Assembly (NCBI RefSeq): GCF_000423565.1
Contig: NZ_AUIF01000011.1
Coordinates: 248,001-312,000, forward strand
DNA from: Runella zeae DSM 19591
Lineage (GTDB): Bacteria > Bacteroidota > Bacteroidia > Cytophagales > Spirosomataceae
Direction of reading: 5' to 3'
DNA: 64,000 bases
This document shows positions 26,818 to 35,518 of this stretch, in pieces (positions within the stretch are counted from its first letter, which is position 1; every line of letters starts with the position of its first letter). The notes beneath the pieces are model-generated. The model saw nothing but the letters and a program-made list of their open reading frames with translations. It did not search any database and had not been told where the DNA came from. The position numbers were made by a program, and so were the translations under genes.

Positions 26818-28611
26818 ATGTCAACTCTGGGTCTTATTAAGAAACTGTGGCCTTTTGTCCAAAAATACCGTCAAAGTTTAGTAGGGGCTTTTGTGCTTAC
26901 TGCTTTGGGGGCGTTGTTGGCTCAAGTTACCCCTCTGGTGATGGAATATACCGTAAATACGGTTCAAAATATCTTAAATCAACAAAACCAAACTACCGAG
27001 CAAATCACTTGGATAGTGGGTGGCTTGGTGGTGGTATTATTTGCCAAAGAAATCATCAACTTATTGGTGCAACTGGGACAAAAGTTTTTGAGTGATAGGC
27101 TTCGATTTCGCTTGGCCGCCGATTTGCACAACTATACCATTAGGCGGATGGTATCTTATCACCTCTCTTTTTTTGCGCTTTCCCAAAATCAAATTGGCAA
27201 GCTTGAAAAGCGTATCGACAAAGGCATCGAAAGTCTTACCAAAACGGTCAAAAATATCTTCGTCGATATTGTTCCGATGTTTGCTAACGCACTTTTGGCT
27301 TTGCTGCTGATGTACAAAAAAAACGTGTGGGTGGGCGTGTGTGCTACGATCATCATGCCTCTTTATGCGCTTATTAGCCGAGAGCAATCAAAGCGCCAAA
27401 AGCAAGTGAGGCGCAATATTCAGCAATTTAGAGAAGAAAAAGCCAACACACTCTTTAGTTTGATTGAATCTATTTTTGTGGTAAAGTCCTTTGTAAGAGA
27501 AGATTATGAGTCTGAACGTCAGTGGTCTTTGACCCAAAAGCTATCGGATAGTGAAGTAAAGCACCACCGTACCAATTATCTTTTTGATGGCCTTAAAAGT
27601 ATTGCCGAGCAGCTAGGAGTCGTGATGGTTTTTGTGGTAACAATCTATTTTGTATTGAACCAACAAATGACAATCGGGGCTATTTTGTTGCATTTGATGC
27701 TCTTCAATAATGTGTCGGCACCAGTGCGACACCTTCATCGTATTTATGATGAATACAGCGAAGCACTTACCTATGCAGAAGGTTTTTTTGATATGATAGA
27801 AAACAACAGCTATCTCGAAAATACCAGCAAAAAAGACCTCAAAATCCCTGATACGTTGAAGGGTGTTTTTGAAATGAAAAGTGTTGATTTTGTATATCCT
27901 AATGGTAAAAAAGCCCTCAAAAATGTGTCGCTGCGTCTGGAACCAAACAAAACAACGGCTATCGTAGGGCTGTCGGGAGCGGGAAAAAGTTCTGCTATGA
28001 ATCTCTTGGCGGGGTTTTATTCGCCATCTGAGGGCGATATTTTGCTTGATAATGAATCACTTCATCAATACAATCCCCAATGGATAAGAAAAAACGTGGG
28101 GCTTGTCATGCAAAAAAATCACATCTTTTCGGGAACCGTCGAGGAAAACATTCGCTATGGCAATTTAGAAGCTTCTTTTGAAGAAATAGTGGAAGCCGCT
28201 AAAAAAGCCAGTCTCCATGACCAAATCCTCCAAATGCCCAAAGAGTATCAAACGGAAGCAAGGGCGCTTTCGGGTGGGCAACAACAGCGGATTGCGATTG
28301 CCCGCCTTTTTCTTAAAAACCCTCCCATTATTTTTCTGGACGAACCCACCGCTAGTTTGGATGCCATCACTACCGAACAAATTAAAGACAGCATAGACGC
28401 CATCAAAAAAGACCGTACCGTACTTATTATTTCTCACAACATCAGCCAAATCATGGACGCCGATAAAATATACGTCATGCAAGAGGGAGAAGTGATAGGA
28501 AGTGGTACCCACGAAACGCTCTATGCCGCAGGTGGTCTATACCGCGAAATCATTGATTCTAATGCCCGTACCCTCAATATTGGGCGTTTGGCAGCTACAG
28601 TGCTGGGTTGA
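26818..28611 (+). CDS. ABC transporter, fused permease/ATPase (exporter type)
   Basis: The 597-residue half-transporter has an ABC type 1 membrane domain (about 1-310, six hydrophobic stretches). The nucleotide-binding domain (about 335-597) has Walker A GLSGAGKSS, a Q-loop (VGLVMQKN), signature LSGGQQQRIAIARLF, Walker B PIIFLDEPTASLD and the H-loop ISHN. It would work as a homodimer, exporting lipids, peptides or drugs, or as an MsbA-like flippase. The preceding 82 bases lack the TAGG element that its neighbours carry, so it may be co-transcribed from the 25.4 kb gene. Substrate not deducible. Confidence 0.93.
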   Translation: MSTLGLIKKLWPFVQKYRQSLVGAFVLTALGALLAQVTPLVMEYTVNTVQNILNQQNQTTEQITWIVGGLVVVLFAKEIINLLVQLGQKFLSDRLRFRLAADLHNYTIRRMVSYHLSFFALSQNQIGKLEKRIDKGIESLTKTVKNIFVDIVPMFANALLALLLMYKKNVWVGVCATIIMPLYALISREQSKRQKQVRRNIQQFREEKANTLFSLIESIFVVKSFVREDYESERQWSLTQKLSDSEVKHHRTNYLFDGLKSIAEQLGVVMVFVVTIYFVLNQQMTIGAILLHLMLFNNVSAPVRHLHRIYDEYSEALTYAEGFFDMIENNSYLENTSKKDLKIPDTLKGVFEMKSVDFVYPNGKKALKNVSLRLEPNKTTAIVGLSGAGKSSAMNLLAGFYSPSEGDILLDNESLHQYNPQWIRKNVGLVMQKNHIFSGTVEENIRYGNLEASFEEIVEAAKKASLHDQILQMPKEYQTEARALSGGQQQRIAIARLFLKNPPIIFLDEPTASLDAITTEQIKDSIDAIKKDRTVLIISHNISQIMDADKIYVMQEGEVIGSGTHETLYAAGGLYREIIDSNARTLNIGRLAATVLG

Positions 28612-28614
28612 GTA

Positions 28615-28707
28615 TAGGTTTTCCTGTATATCCAAAATACAGGTTTCCCCTTATCCAAAATGTAGGTGTTTCTGGATTTACTGATGAGGCTTTTTAGCGG
28701 AACTTTG
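28615..28707 (+). promoter_or_regulatory. TAGG regulatory element plus weak promoter, copy 3
   Basis: TAGGTTTTCCTGTA (28615-28628), AAAATACAGGTTTCCCC and AAAATGTAGGTG form three tandem half-related sites. They lead to TTTCTGGATTTAC with TTTA at 28677-28680, 19 bases, then GAACTTTG at 28700-28707. The 17 bases inside the spacer differ from copy 2 while the flanks are conserved, so selection is on the sites. It begins three bases past the ABC stop and serves the FHA-protease/kinase unit. Confidence 0.78.
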
Positions 28708-28807
28708 TATCATCCAAAAACAAAATAATTCGCTGAAAATGAGCCTCAAATCTCAGCAGCATTCCTAAAGAATCAATCATTGAAAAATCTACAAAAACAT
28801 TAAAAAA

Positions 28808-30496
28808 ATGAGCACTCCAGTAAAACAATTTGTAATTCGTCATTTGGCCGGAGCCAAAGCCAACCAAGTCGAAGAGTTTGATTTTAGTAGTCACAACGAA
28901 CTTACCTTTGGCCGCTCTTCCGATAGCGATATTCAGTTTGACCCCGAAATAGATACCGTAGTAAGCCGCGAACACGGCAAGATTGTAAAAGAAAGCCCTC
29001 TTGTGTTTTCGTTGATAGACAACAACAGCCGCAACGGAATTTTTGTCAACAAAACCCGCGTCAAAGGAAGCATCACTCTCACTCCTGGAGATGAAGTCCA
29101 ATTGGGAAACAATGGCCCTATTTTTGTTTTTGACATCGACCCTCGTCCCGCCGAATTGATGCCTGCTACTCGATTGGTAGAAGTCGTAAAACCTACTAGC
29201 GAATTTGTGCCTCTTGAAGTATCGGAAACAGCACCTGCTAAAACGGGCATTGGAAAACAAACTTTTGAGCGAGTAATCAACAGCGAACGTACAAAATCGC
29301 GTCGTACGCTTACAGCCAGTATAGTAGCGGTGTTGGTGATATTTTCGTCTTTGGGCTTTGTGTTTTGGAAAAAAAATAAGGAAGATAATACGCAGCTAAA
29401 CAACGAATACACCGAAGCACTCAAAAAACAACAAGAAGAATCAAAAATTCAGATGGACTTGTTGAAAGAAAAACTAGAACAAGGCAAAACCATTTCGACC
29501 GCTTCTATCGCCGCCGCTAATACCGACAAAGTTGTCAAGATTTTTATTTCGTGGGAATTATACGAAGTGCAAGAAAATGAAGAACTATACCATGAGTATC
29601 GCCCAGATGCCCAAGGAATGTTTCGACCTTTGTTTGTACAAACCCAAAATGGCGTAGAGCCTTATCTTGTTACCAAAAAAAGATCGCTTGCGGGCTTGCC
29701 AGTAGGCTCGACGGGTACAGGGAGTGGTTTTGTGGTAAGTTCTGATGGTCAGATTCTCACCAATCGCCACGTAGGAGCAGCCTGGAAAACAAGATACTCA
29801 GGTTTTGCGTGGAACAATTTTCCGGGTTTTATGGTACAAGGACTTGATAAAAATGGACAGCCTATTTTGGCCAAAGAGCCTACCGTAGGAGCCGAGCAAA
29901 TATTTGGGTGGGTACCTTCAGAAGCCACAATGGTCAATGGGCGCGCGGCTCAAGTAGAAGGCCGAAACAAATACCTAAAGGTCGTATTTGCGAATACATC
30001 TCAGCCTTACGAAGCTCGTTTGATTACTCCTTCACAAAGCCACGATGTAGCGCTTATCAAAGTAGATGTCAACGACCTAGCCCCTGTTAATCTAAAAGAT
30101 AACTACGGAAGTGTGAAGGCAGGTGAAGAAATTATCGTGATGGGTTATCCGGGTGGTGCACCACAGCAAAGAGTCGTACGCAAATCAAATGACCCCTTCA
30201 AGCCTAATCCTGAGGTATTTGAAGTAGCTTCGCCTGTTACCTCACCGGGGCATATCCAACAAGTAGTGGAGAGCTCGTCAGAATTTTCGACCAAACAATC
30301 AGGGTTTGGGGATAGCTATCAGCTTGATTTGAATGCCACAGGCGGTGGCAATAGTGGCGGACCTATGTTTGACGACAAAGGAAACGTGATTGGAATCTAT
30401 TATGCGGGTGGAGGAGATGCTCGTCAGGGAATTATCTCTTTTGCGATTCCGATTAAGTATGGCATGGAACTTCTCAAAAAACCTAAAAGCGAATAA
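28808..30496 (+). CDS. FHA-domain transmembrane trypsin-like serine protease
   Basis: The 562-residue protein has an N-terminal forkhead-associated domain (about 25-100: LTFGRSSDSDIQF, SREHGKIV, DNNSRNGIFVN), which binds phosphothreonine. A linker leads to a single membrane helix (ASIVAVLVIFSSLGFVFW, about 170-187), then a coiled coil. A C-terminal chymotrypsin-fold protease of the HtrA type follows, with a complete triad visible: His about 321 (ILTNRHVG), Asp about 413 (SHDVALIKV) and Ser about 516 (GGGNSGGPMF). No PDZ domain is seen. Topology would put FHA in the cytosol and protease in the periplasm. With a Ser/Thr kinase just downstream, phosphorylation-controlled periplasmic proteolysis is a natural hypothesis (inference). 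Confidence 0.92.
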   Translation: MSTPVKQFVIRHLAGAKANQVEEFDFSSHNELTFGRSSDSDIQFDPEIDTVVSREHGKIVKESPLVFSLIDNNSRNGIFVNKTRVKGSITLTPGDEVQLGNNGPIFVFDIDPRPAELMPATRLVEVVKPTSEFVPLEVSETAPAKTGIGKQTFERVINSERTKSRRTLTASIVAVLVIFSSLGFVFWKKNKEDNTQLNNEYTEALKKQQEESKIQMDLLKEKLEQGKTISTASIAAANTDKVVKIFISWELYEVQENEELYHEYRPDAQGMFRPLFVQTQNGVEPYLVTKKRSLAGLPVGSTGTGSGFVVSSDGQILTNRHVGAAWKTRYSGFAWNNFPGFMVQGLDKNGQPILAKEPTVGAEQIFGWVPSEATMVNGRAAQVEGRNKYLKVVFANTSQPYEARLITPSQSHDVALIKVDVNDLAPVNLKDNYGSVKAGEEIIVMGYPGGAPQQRVVRKSNDPFKPNPEVFEVASPVTSPGHIQQVVESSSEFSTKQSGFGDSYQLDLNATGGGNSGGPMFDDKGNVIGIYYAGGGDARQGIISFAIPIKYGMELLKKPKSE

Positions 30497-30628
30497 TTAA
30501 GTGCTTATCCACACTTAGCAAGCAAAGGTTGTTATAATAAACATCTTCATTGAGAGTGCTTTCTAGTGAGGTAATTACTCAGAAGTTGGGTTTAAGAAAG
30601 AAAGCGTTAGCGATTAAAGTTTCATCAA

Positions 30629-31516
30629 ATGCAATTAGGTCAAAATATCAAAGGGTACATTCTGACCCAATGGCTGGGGTCGGGAGGAATGGGCGAAGTG
30701 TATCAAGCACAGCACCAAACCTCCCGCCGCTTGGCAGCCGTAAAAGTTTTGTATCGAACCGACCAAGCAGCAAGGTTCAAAAATGAAGCGTATATCCAAG
30801 CTTCCGTACAACATCCCCACATTGCGGCTCTTTATGAATATACCATCGAAAACGGAACTCCTTGCATCATTATGGAATATGTAGAAGGAATCACGCTCGA
30901 AAAACTCATCAAACGCCAAGGGCGACTACCCGAAAGCTTTGTGTGGAAGGTTATGGAGCAAATCGTATTGGCGGTGGTACATCTGCATGAAAAAAACATC
31001 ATCCATCGTGATTTGAAACCCGGCAATGTCAAAGTAAATCGGGAGAGTTTTGCCAAATTATTGGATTTTGGAATTGCAAAATCCGTCTATACTCCTAAGC
31101 TTACCCAAGAAGGCTATATCGTGGGTACGTCACATTATATGGCTCCCGAGCAGTTTCAAAACAAAGTAGGTATCGAATCGGACTGTTGGGCATTGGGGGT
31201 ATTGTTTTATGAAATGCTAACGGGGTACCTGCCTTTTGATGGTAGAAGCGAGACGGAAGTTCGGCTCAAAATAGAAAAAGGAAATTATACCTCACCCGAC
31301 TTATTGGTACCAGAAGTGTCAAAAAAAAGTAAACGTCTCATTCAAAGATTGTTAAAAGCCAATGCCTCTTCTCGAATGAATGCCAATGAGCTGTTGGTCG
31401 CCTTGCAAAATCCCGACAATAATCCGCTATTTTCAATTACAGAGTGGGTAAATAATATCACTGATTTTGTGGATAAAATGCCGGTAAAACGGTGGTTAAG
31501 AGTTAACAATGATTAA
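30629..31516 (+). CDS. Serine/threonine protein kinase (cytosolic, PknB-type)
   Basis: The 295-residue protein is little more than a Hanks-type kinase domain. It has a glycine loop (LGSGGMGEVYQA), the VAIK-type lysine (LAAVKVL), the catalytic loop IIHRDLKPGNVKV, DFG (LLDFGIAKS), an activation segment with GTSHYMAPEQF, and the subdomain IX Asp (SDCWALGVLFYEMLTGYLPF). No transmembrane segment or extra domain is visible, so it probably acts in the cytosol, perhaps on the FHA-protease or the transmembrane kinase. Its stop overlaps the PP2C start by 8 bases, giving translational coupling of kinase and phosphatase. An isolated DnaA box (30505-30513) lies in the leader. Confidence 0.95.
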   Translation: MQLGQNIKGYILTQWLGSGGMGEVYQAQHQTSRRLAAVKVLYRTDQAARFKNEAYIQASVQHPHIAALYEYTIENGTPCIIMEYVEGITLEKLIKRQGRLPESFVWKVMEQIVLAVVHLHEKNIIHRDLKPGNVKVNRESFAKLLDFGIAKSVYTPKLTQEGYIVGTSHYMAPEQFQNKVGIESDCWALGVLFYEMLTGYLPFDGRSETEVRLKIEKGNYTSPDLLVPEVSKKSKRLIQRLLKANASSRMNANELLVALQNPDNNPLFSITEWVNNITDFVDKMPVKRWLRVNND

Positions 31517-32390
31517 TGTATTATCTCGAACTCTTACGAGTATGTTTTGGAAAAAATGGCTATCTGACAAATCAACTGACGCGCCTGTGTCAGATTCTCA
31601 CAGTGACCTACGAGCCGTGGTAGTGTCGGATGTAGGGTGTGTTCGTACAAACAATGAAGACGCAGCTCGGTTTATTCGTCCTGCTGACTTAGGAATTCGG
31701 GCCAATAAAGGTTTTTTGGCAATCGTAGCTGATGGCATGGGAGGCCACGCCGCTGGCGAAATAGCTTCACAACTAGCGGTAGAGACCATCGCCAAAACAT
31801 ATTACTCGCGCGAAGAATCGGTAGAAGAAAGTTTGTTCTTGGCCTTTACCAAAGCAAACCGCTCTATTTGGCAAGCTGCTAGCCGTAATTCACAACAACG
31901 AGGAATGGGGACTACCTGTACGGCATTGGTAGTATGTGACCAAAGCTTGTACATGGCGCATGTAGGTGATAGTAGACTCTATATTTTTAAAAATGGGCAG
32001 ATTTTACAGCTTTCAACGGATCATACTTACGTCCAAATGCTGGTAAGTCAGGGGGTGATTACACCACTAGAAGCCGAGAAGCATCCCGAACGGAATGTAC
32101 TTACGCGAGCCATGGGAACTCACAACAAAGTGGAAATAGATGTAGAAACTCTTACTTATAAATTGGAAAATGATGACCGAGTTTTGCTGTGTACCGATGG
32201 CTTGTACGATTATTTGAGCAACGACGAAATCGCTCAGTTGATGCTCATTCCTGCCTTAAACGAGTCTGCTCAACAATTGGTAGAATCTGCCAAACAAAGA
32301 GGAGGCCACGACAATATCACAGTGCTGCTCCTAGAACGAGTATCGAACGCAGTTTTTCAATCTCCTCGTCCAACCGAAGAAATAAAATAA
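31509..32390 (+). CDS. PP2C-type protein serine/threonine phosphatase
   Basis: The 293-residue metal-dependent phosphatase reverses Ser/Thr kinase action. Visible motifs are SDVGCVRTNNEDA (first metal Asp), VADGMGGHAAGE (metal-binding D-G-x-G), GMGTTCTALVV, HVGDSRLYIF, LLCTDGLYDYL and GGHDNITVLLL. All acidic metal ligands appear present. There is no membrane segment. The start at 31509 overlaps the kinase gene by 8 bases; a second ATG at 31542 is possible and would begin nearer the conserved domain. The next kinase gene starts 16 bases later, so kinase-phosphatase-kinase form one unit. Confidence 0.95.
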   Translation: MINVLSRTLTSMFWKKWLSDKSTDAPVSDSHSDLRAVVVSDVGCVRTNNEDAARFIRPADLGIRANKGFLAIVADGMGGHAAGEIASQLAVETIAKTYYSREESVEESLFLAFTKANRSIWQAASRNSQQRGMGTTCTALVVCDQSLYMAHVGDSRLYIFKNGQILQLSTDHTYVQMLVSQGVITPLEAEKHPERNVLTRAMGTHNKVEIDVETLTYKLENDDRVLLCTDGLYDYLSNDEIAQLMLIPALNESAQQLVESAKQRGGHDNITVLLLERVSNAVFQSPRPTEEIK

Positions 32391-32406
32391 AAAAACATTA
32401 ACTAAG

Positions 32407-34176
32407 ATGATTGGCCGTACCCTTCATAATTATCATATCGAAGAGCTGCTGGGCGAAGGCGGTATGGGAACGGTGTATCGGGCCACTGATACATTTTTGC
32501 GTCGCCCAGTTGCGATAAAAATGCTACACCCACATTTATTGCGCGATACCAATTTTATGGAACGTTTTCGCAATGAAGCGGTGCTTTCGGCGCAGTTGAA
32601 CCATCCCAATGTAGCTACTTTATACAATTTCCTACAAATCCGCACCGACAATCTAATGATAATGGAACTTGTGGATGGAATGACGTTGGAGCGCTTGGTA
32701 GCAAAAAAAGGAAAGTTACCTCTAGAAACCGCCGTAAAAATAGTGATTCAAGCTCTTGACGGTCTTCAACATGCTCATTATAAAGGGATTTTGCATCGAG
32801 ATATTAAACCTGCCAATCTCATGCTTACGCATGAAGGAACCGTCAAATTGATGGATTTTGGGATTGCTCGTATGGTGGGAAGTCAACGCCTCACTCGAGC
32901 TGATAGGGTAGTAGGTACGCTCGAATACATGGCTCCAGAATTGCTCAATGGCGTAGAGCCTTCTATTCAGTCGGACTTGTATGCCATCGGAGTATTGCTA
33001 TATGAATTGTTGTCGGGGAAGTTACCTTTTGAACCTGTGACCGACAACACCCTTATCAACCAAATTCTCAATAAAAAGCCAATTTCTTTAAGAAGTAGAA
33101 TTAATGATTTACCAAAATCTATCGAAGATATCTTAGAAAAACTATTGCATAAAAAACCCGAAAAGCGATTTGGGAAAGCATGGGAACTTCGCCAAGCACT
33201 TGCCACTATAGTAGCTCCTGGCCCTATCTCCGCAGATATATTTGAAACAAATCCCCAGCCTATAGTGCCCTTGACGCGCTTGGCTACGGTTAAGTCAGAC
33301 AAGCCCCAAGTAAGTCCGACTAGGCTCGCCGGTAGTCCTGATTCTAAATCAACATCCCAAACCAAAATCCAAGAGCTACGGGCTAATCTTCTGAGTTTTG
33401 AAGGGCTCATATTGGTAGGAGCTATCATTATAGCAGCCATAATAATTGGTTTTTGGGTATTTGATGGACCTGCTCCCTCTTCTAAAGACATTGCCTTTGA
33501 AGTGGTGGATTCATTACCCAAAGTGCAAACATCTGATAATAAGACAATACCAGAGAAGTCAAAATCAGACCTAAATGAGTCTGTGACGGTATTTCCAGTG
33601 GACAAAAAAGAAGTAACGTTACCTATACAAACACCCACCGAACCAGAAGAAAAAAAGCCCCCGAAAACAACCAAAAAGAAATTGCCGGTCGAAGAAGCGC
33701 CTAAAGAAAAAAATCCTGTACAAGTAGAAGAGCCGCCTAAGCCTATTGCAAAAGAAGAAAAGCCTAAGGAAGAAAAACCAAAAGAGGAAGCTCCTCCCAA
33801 ACACACTCGCGTGGCTCATGTAGAACTAAACGGTGAATCATTTTCGGTCGAATTTGCCCAAACAGTCTCTTCCGAAGCCTCCTCGGGAGATGTGGTATGG
33901 CTGCGTACCATATCGGCTGTGAGTACAGAGGGCGTTGTAGTGATTCCGGTAGGAGCCAAAGTGAGGGCAAAAGTCATCACAGCTCGCTCATCTACAAACT
34001 CACAAAAAGCCCTTTTAGCCCTTCGTTTTGACGTTGTCGAAGCCGTTAATAATCAATGGGTACCCATTCGATTTCCCGAATACAGTGATAAGTCAAGTGA
34101 GCAGGTAGTTTTTCAGCAAGGGCGAAGAGTTAACAATCTTCGTACCACCCGTACCAAGCTTACAATTCCATACTAA
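32407..34176 (+). CDS. Transmembrane serine/threonine kinase with distinctive C-terminal beta domain
   Basis: The 589-residue protein has an N-terminal Hanks kinase domain (about 1-275: LGEGGMGTVYRA, VAIKML, LHRDIKPANLML, LMDFGIARM, GTLEYMAPELL, SDLYAIGVLLYELLSGKLPF). Then follow a linker and one membrane helix (LILVGAIIIAAIIIGFWVF, about 335-353). A long low-complexity segment rich in Lys/Glu/Pro (about 395-465) spans the periplasm or wall. A compact C-terminal domain (about 470-589) is predicted mostly beta, with VVVIPVGAKVRAKVITARSS and WVPIRFPEY. PASTA repeats of Gram-positive PknB kinases are absent. The extracytoplasmic domain is unrecognised and may sense a ligand or bind the neighbouring outer-membrane barrel (inference). 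Confidence 0.92.
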   Translation: MIGRTLHNYHIEELLGEGGMGTVYRATDTFLRRPVAIKMLHPHLLRDTNFMERFRNEAVLSAQLNHPNVATLYNFLQIRTDNLMIMELVDGMTLERLVAKKGKLPLETAVKIVIQALDGLQHAHYKGILHRDIKPANLMLTHEGTVKLMDFGIARMVGSQRLTRADRVVGTLEYMAPELLNGVEPSIQSDLYAIGVLLYELLSGKLPFEPVTDNTLINQILNKKPISLRSRINDLPKSIEDILEKLLHKKPEKRFGKAWELRQALATIVAPGPISADIFETNPQPIVPLTRLATVKSDKPQVSPTRLAGSPDSKSTSQTKIQELRANLLSFEGLILVGAIIIAAIIIGFWVFDGPAPSSKDIAFEVVDSLPKVQTSDNKTIPEKSKSDLNESVTVFPVDKKEVTLPIQTPTEPEEKKPPKTTKKKLPVEEAPKEKNPVQVEEPPKPIAKEEKPKEEKPKEEAPPKHTRVAHVELNGESFSVEFAQTVSSEASSGDVVWLRTISAVSTEGVVVIPVGAKVRAKVITARSSTNSQKALLALRFDVVEAVNNQWVPIRFPEYSDKSSEQVVFQQGRRVNNLRTTRTKLTIPY

Positions 34177-34188
34177 ACATCCAAAATC

Positions 34189-34797
34189 ATGTTCAAAAAA
34201 ACGATTTTATTTCTACTTTTTAGTGGTGTTTCTGCTAGCCTTTTTGCTCAAGACATACGTTCAAATACAGAAGGATTTAATCTGAGTCTCCAAGGAAGCT
34301 TTGTACGCTGGTCTTCTACCTTTTTTGATCAATTGGATGAGTCCGACCCCAACGGCCTTGGCGGAACTGTCAGACTAGGTTATGGATTTAACCAACGATT
34401 TGAAGGCTTTGCCCAATACGAACGCCAAACCTTAAAACTAAAAGCAGACTGGGATGTAAATCGTATGTCAACCTTTGCGGCAGGAATTAGGGCCAATTTT
34501 GGCGGAACCTTACAGGCAGCTCGGCCTTTTGTGGAGGTAGGATATGCCTTACAAAATTTGAAAATAAGCCCTGTTTATTTGAATGGTATATTATATGAGT
34601 TTAAGTTGAGCGGACCTAGTGTATGGCTAGGAGGGGGCATCAATTATTTTATTACACCCCAATTATCTCTTAATATCAGAGCTGCTGGTACGATTGGGAA
34701 GTATAACAGCTTCTTAGCCAGCGGACAAGGTTTTGAAGACCGCCCTGATGTGCGTACTTTTAGAGCAGCGATAGGTATTTGTTATTTTTTTAATTAA
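34189..34797 (+). CDS. Outer-membrane beta-barrel protein (porin-like fold)
   Basis: The 202-residue protein has a signal peptide (ILFLLFSGVSASLFAQ) and about eight amphipathic strands (for example LGGTVRLGYGFNQRFEGFAQYERQ and YALQNLKISPV) ending in ...FRAAIGICYFFN, a terminal aromatic typical of BamA-assembled barrels. It belongs to the general OmpA-like/outer membrane beta-barrel superfamily common in Bacteroidota. It starts 12 bases after the transmembrane kinase stop, so it is probably the last gene of the phosphosignalling unit and a candidate partner or substrate. A strong hairpin follows at 34883. Confidence 0.82.
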   Translation: MFKKTILFLLFSGVSASLFAQDIRSNTEGFNLSLQGSFVRWSSTFFDQLDESDPNGLGGTVRLGYGFNQRFEGFAQYERQTLKLKADWDVNRMSTFAAGIRANFGGTLQAARPFVEVGYALQNLKISPVYLNGILYEFKLSGPSVWLGGGINYFITPQLSLNIRAAGTIGKYNSFLASGQGFEDRPDVRTFRAAIGICYFFN

Positions 34798-34882
34798 AAA
34801 ATGTGACTTTCGTTTTTATATACCGTCTCAACAAAGAATCTACAAAAATTAATAGGTTCCGTTACCCTACTTTACTAGTTCC

Positions 34883-34917
34883 TGTACCGTCAGATATATC
34901 CCTCATCTGACGGTACA
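34883..34917 (+). terminator. Strong 13-bp hairpin in the region after the signalling unit
   Basis: TGTACCGTCAGAT (34883-34895) and ATCTGACGGTACA (34905-34917) pair perfectly across a 9-base loop, followed by only a short TTTG. Possible terminator of the phosphosignalling operon or an operator. In the 250-base gap 34798-35047 nothing else was recognised, apart from a TACTTTTG -7-like box at 34954. Confidence 0.6.
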
Positions 34918-35047
34918 TTTGCACAAACTGTCGCGCATTTTACCCTACCATTTTACTTTTGCCCCCACTACTAAAAAGACGGTATAACCGTTGATTGATT
35001 AGCTTTTTTATAAACAAGATTTTGTTAACTGTCAAAGCGACTGTAAA

Positions 35048-35509
35048 ATGGCTAATTACACATTGAAAATCAACAATAAAACCTACCGCGTAGAGGTCGA
35101 AGAAGATACGCCGCTCTTATGGGTACTCCGCGACCACTTGGGATTGGTAGGTACTAAATATGGCTGCGGTATTGGGCAATGTGGTGCCTGTACTATCCAC
35201 TTAAATGGTACAGCTGTGCGTTCTTGTGTATTGCCAGTCTCTGCAATTGGCAAGCAAAAAGTAACTACTATTGAAGGCTTGTCGGCCCATGGTGAGCATC
35301 CCGTTCAACAAGCTTGGTCGGAAGTTGATGTACCCCAATGTGGCTATTGTCAGGCGGGTCAAATAATGACCGCTTCGGCGTTTCTCAATAAAACCCCCAA
35401 ACCTACGCCTGCCCAAATTACTGAAGCCATGAACGGAAATGTTTGTCGTTGTGGTACTTATCACCGTATTCGAGAAGCTGTTGCTTTGGCTGCTTCAAAA
35501 CTCAAATAA
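35048..35509 (+). CDS. [2Fe-2S] subunit of isoquinoline 1-oxidoreductase-type molybdenum enzyme (set 1)
   Basis: The 153-residue small subunit has two [2Fe-2S] domains. The plant-ferredoxin-like cluster has [12 protein letters not shown] with a fourth Cys in SCVL, and the helical CoxS-type domain has [11 protein letters not shown] and [12 protein letters not shown]. All eight cluster cysteines are visible. It passes electrons from the molybdenum site in the large subunit (9 bases downstream) to an acceptor, probably a membrane cytochrome. No FAD subunit is present, matching the IorAB type and not xanthine dehydrogenase. A paralogous set lies at 39215-41891. Substrate unknown: N-heterocycles or aldehydes are possibilities. 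Confidence 0.93.
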   Translation: MANYTLKINNKTYRVEVEEDTPLLWVLRDHLGLVGTKYGCGIGQCGACTIHLNGTAVRSCVLPVSAIGKQKVTTIEGLSAHGEHPVQQAWSEVDVPQCGYCQAGQIMTASAFLNKTPKPTPAQITEAMNGNVCRCGTYHRIREAVALAASKLK

Positions 35510-35518
35510 TCACACATC

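Noticed and set aside
28694-29424. Antisense ORFs over the FHA-domain region
   Set aside because: Overlap the convincing FHA-protease frame and show no protein-like features.
30505-30513. Isolated perfect DnaA box in the kinase leader
   Set aside because: A single box is expected by chance and is not clustered as at 5130-5706.
32967-33806. 279-residue ORF antisense to the transmembrane kinase
   Set aside because: Low-complexity Ser/Gly/Phe product created by the complement of the Lys/Glu/Pro segment; the sense kinase is clear.
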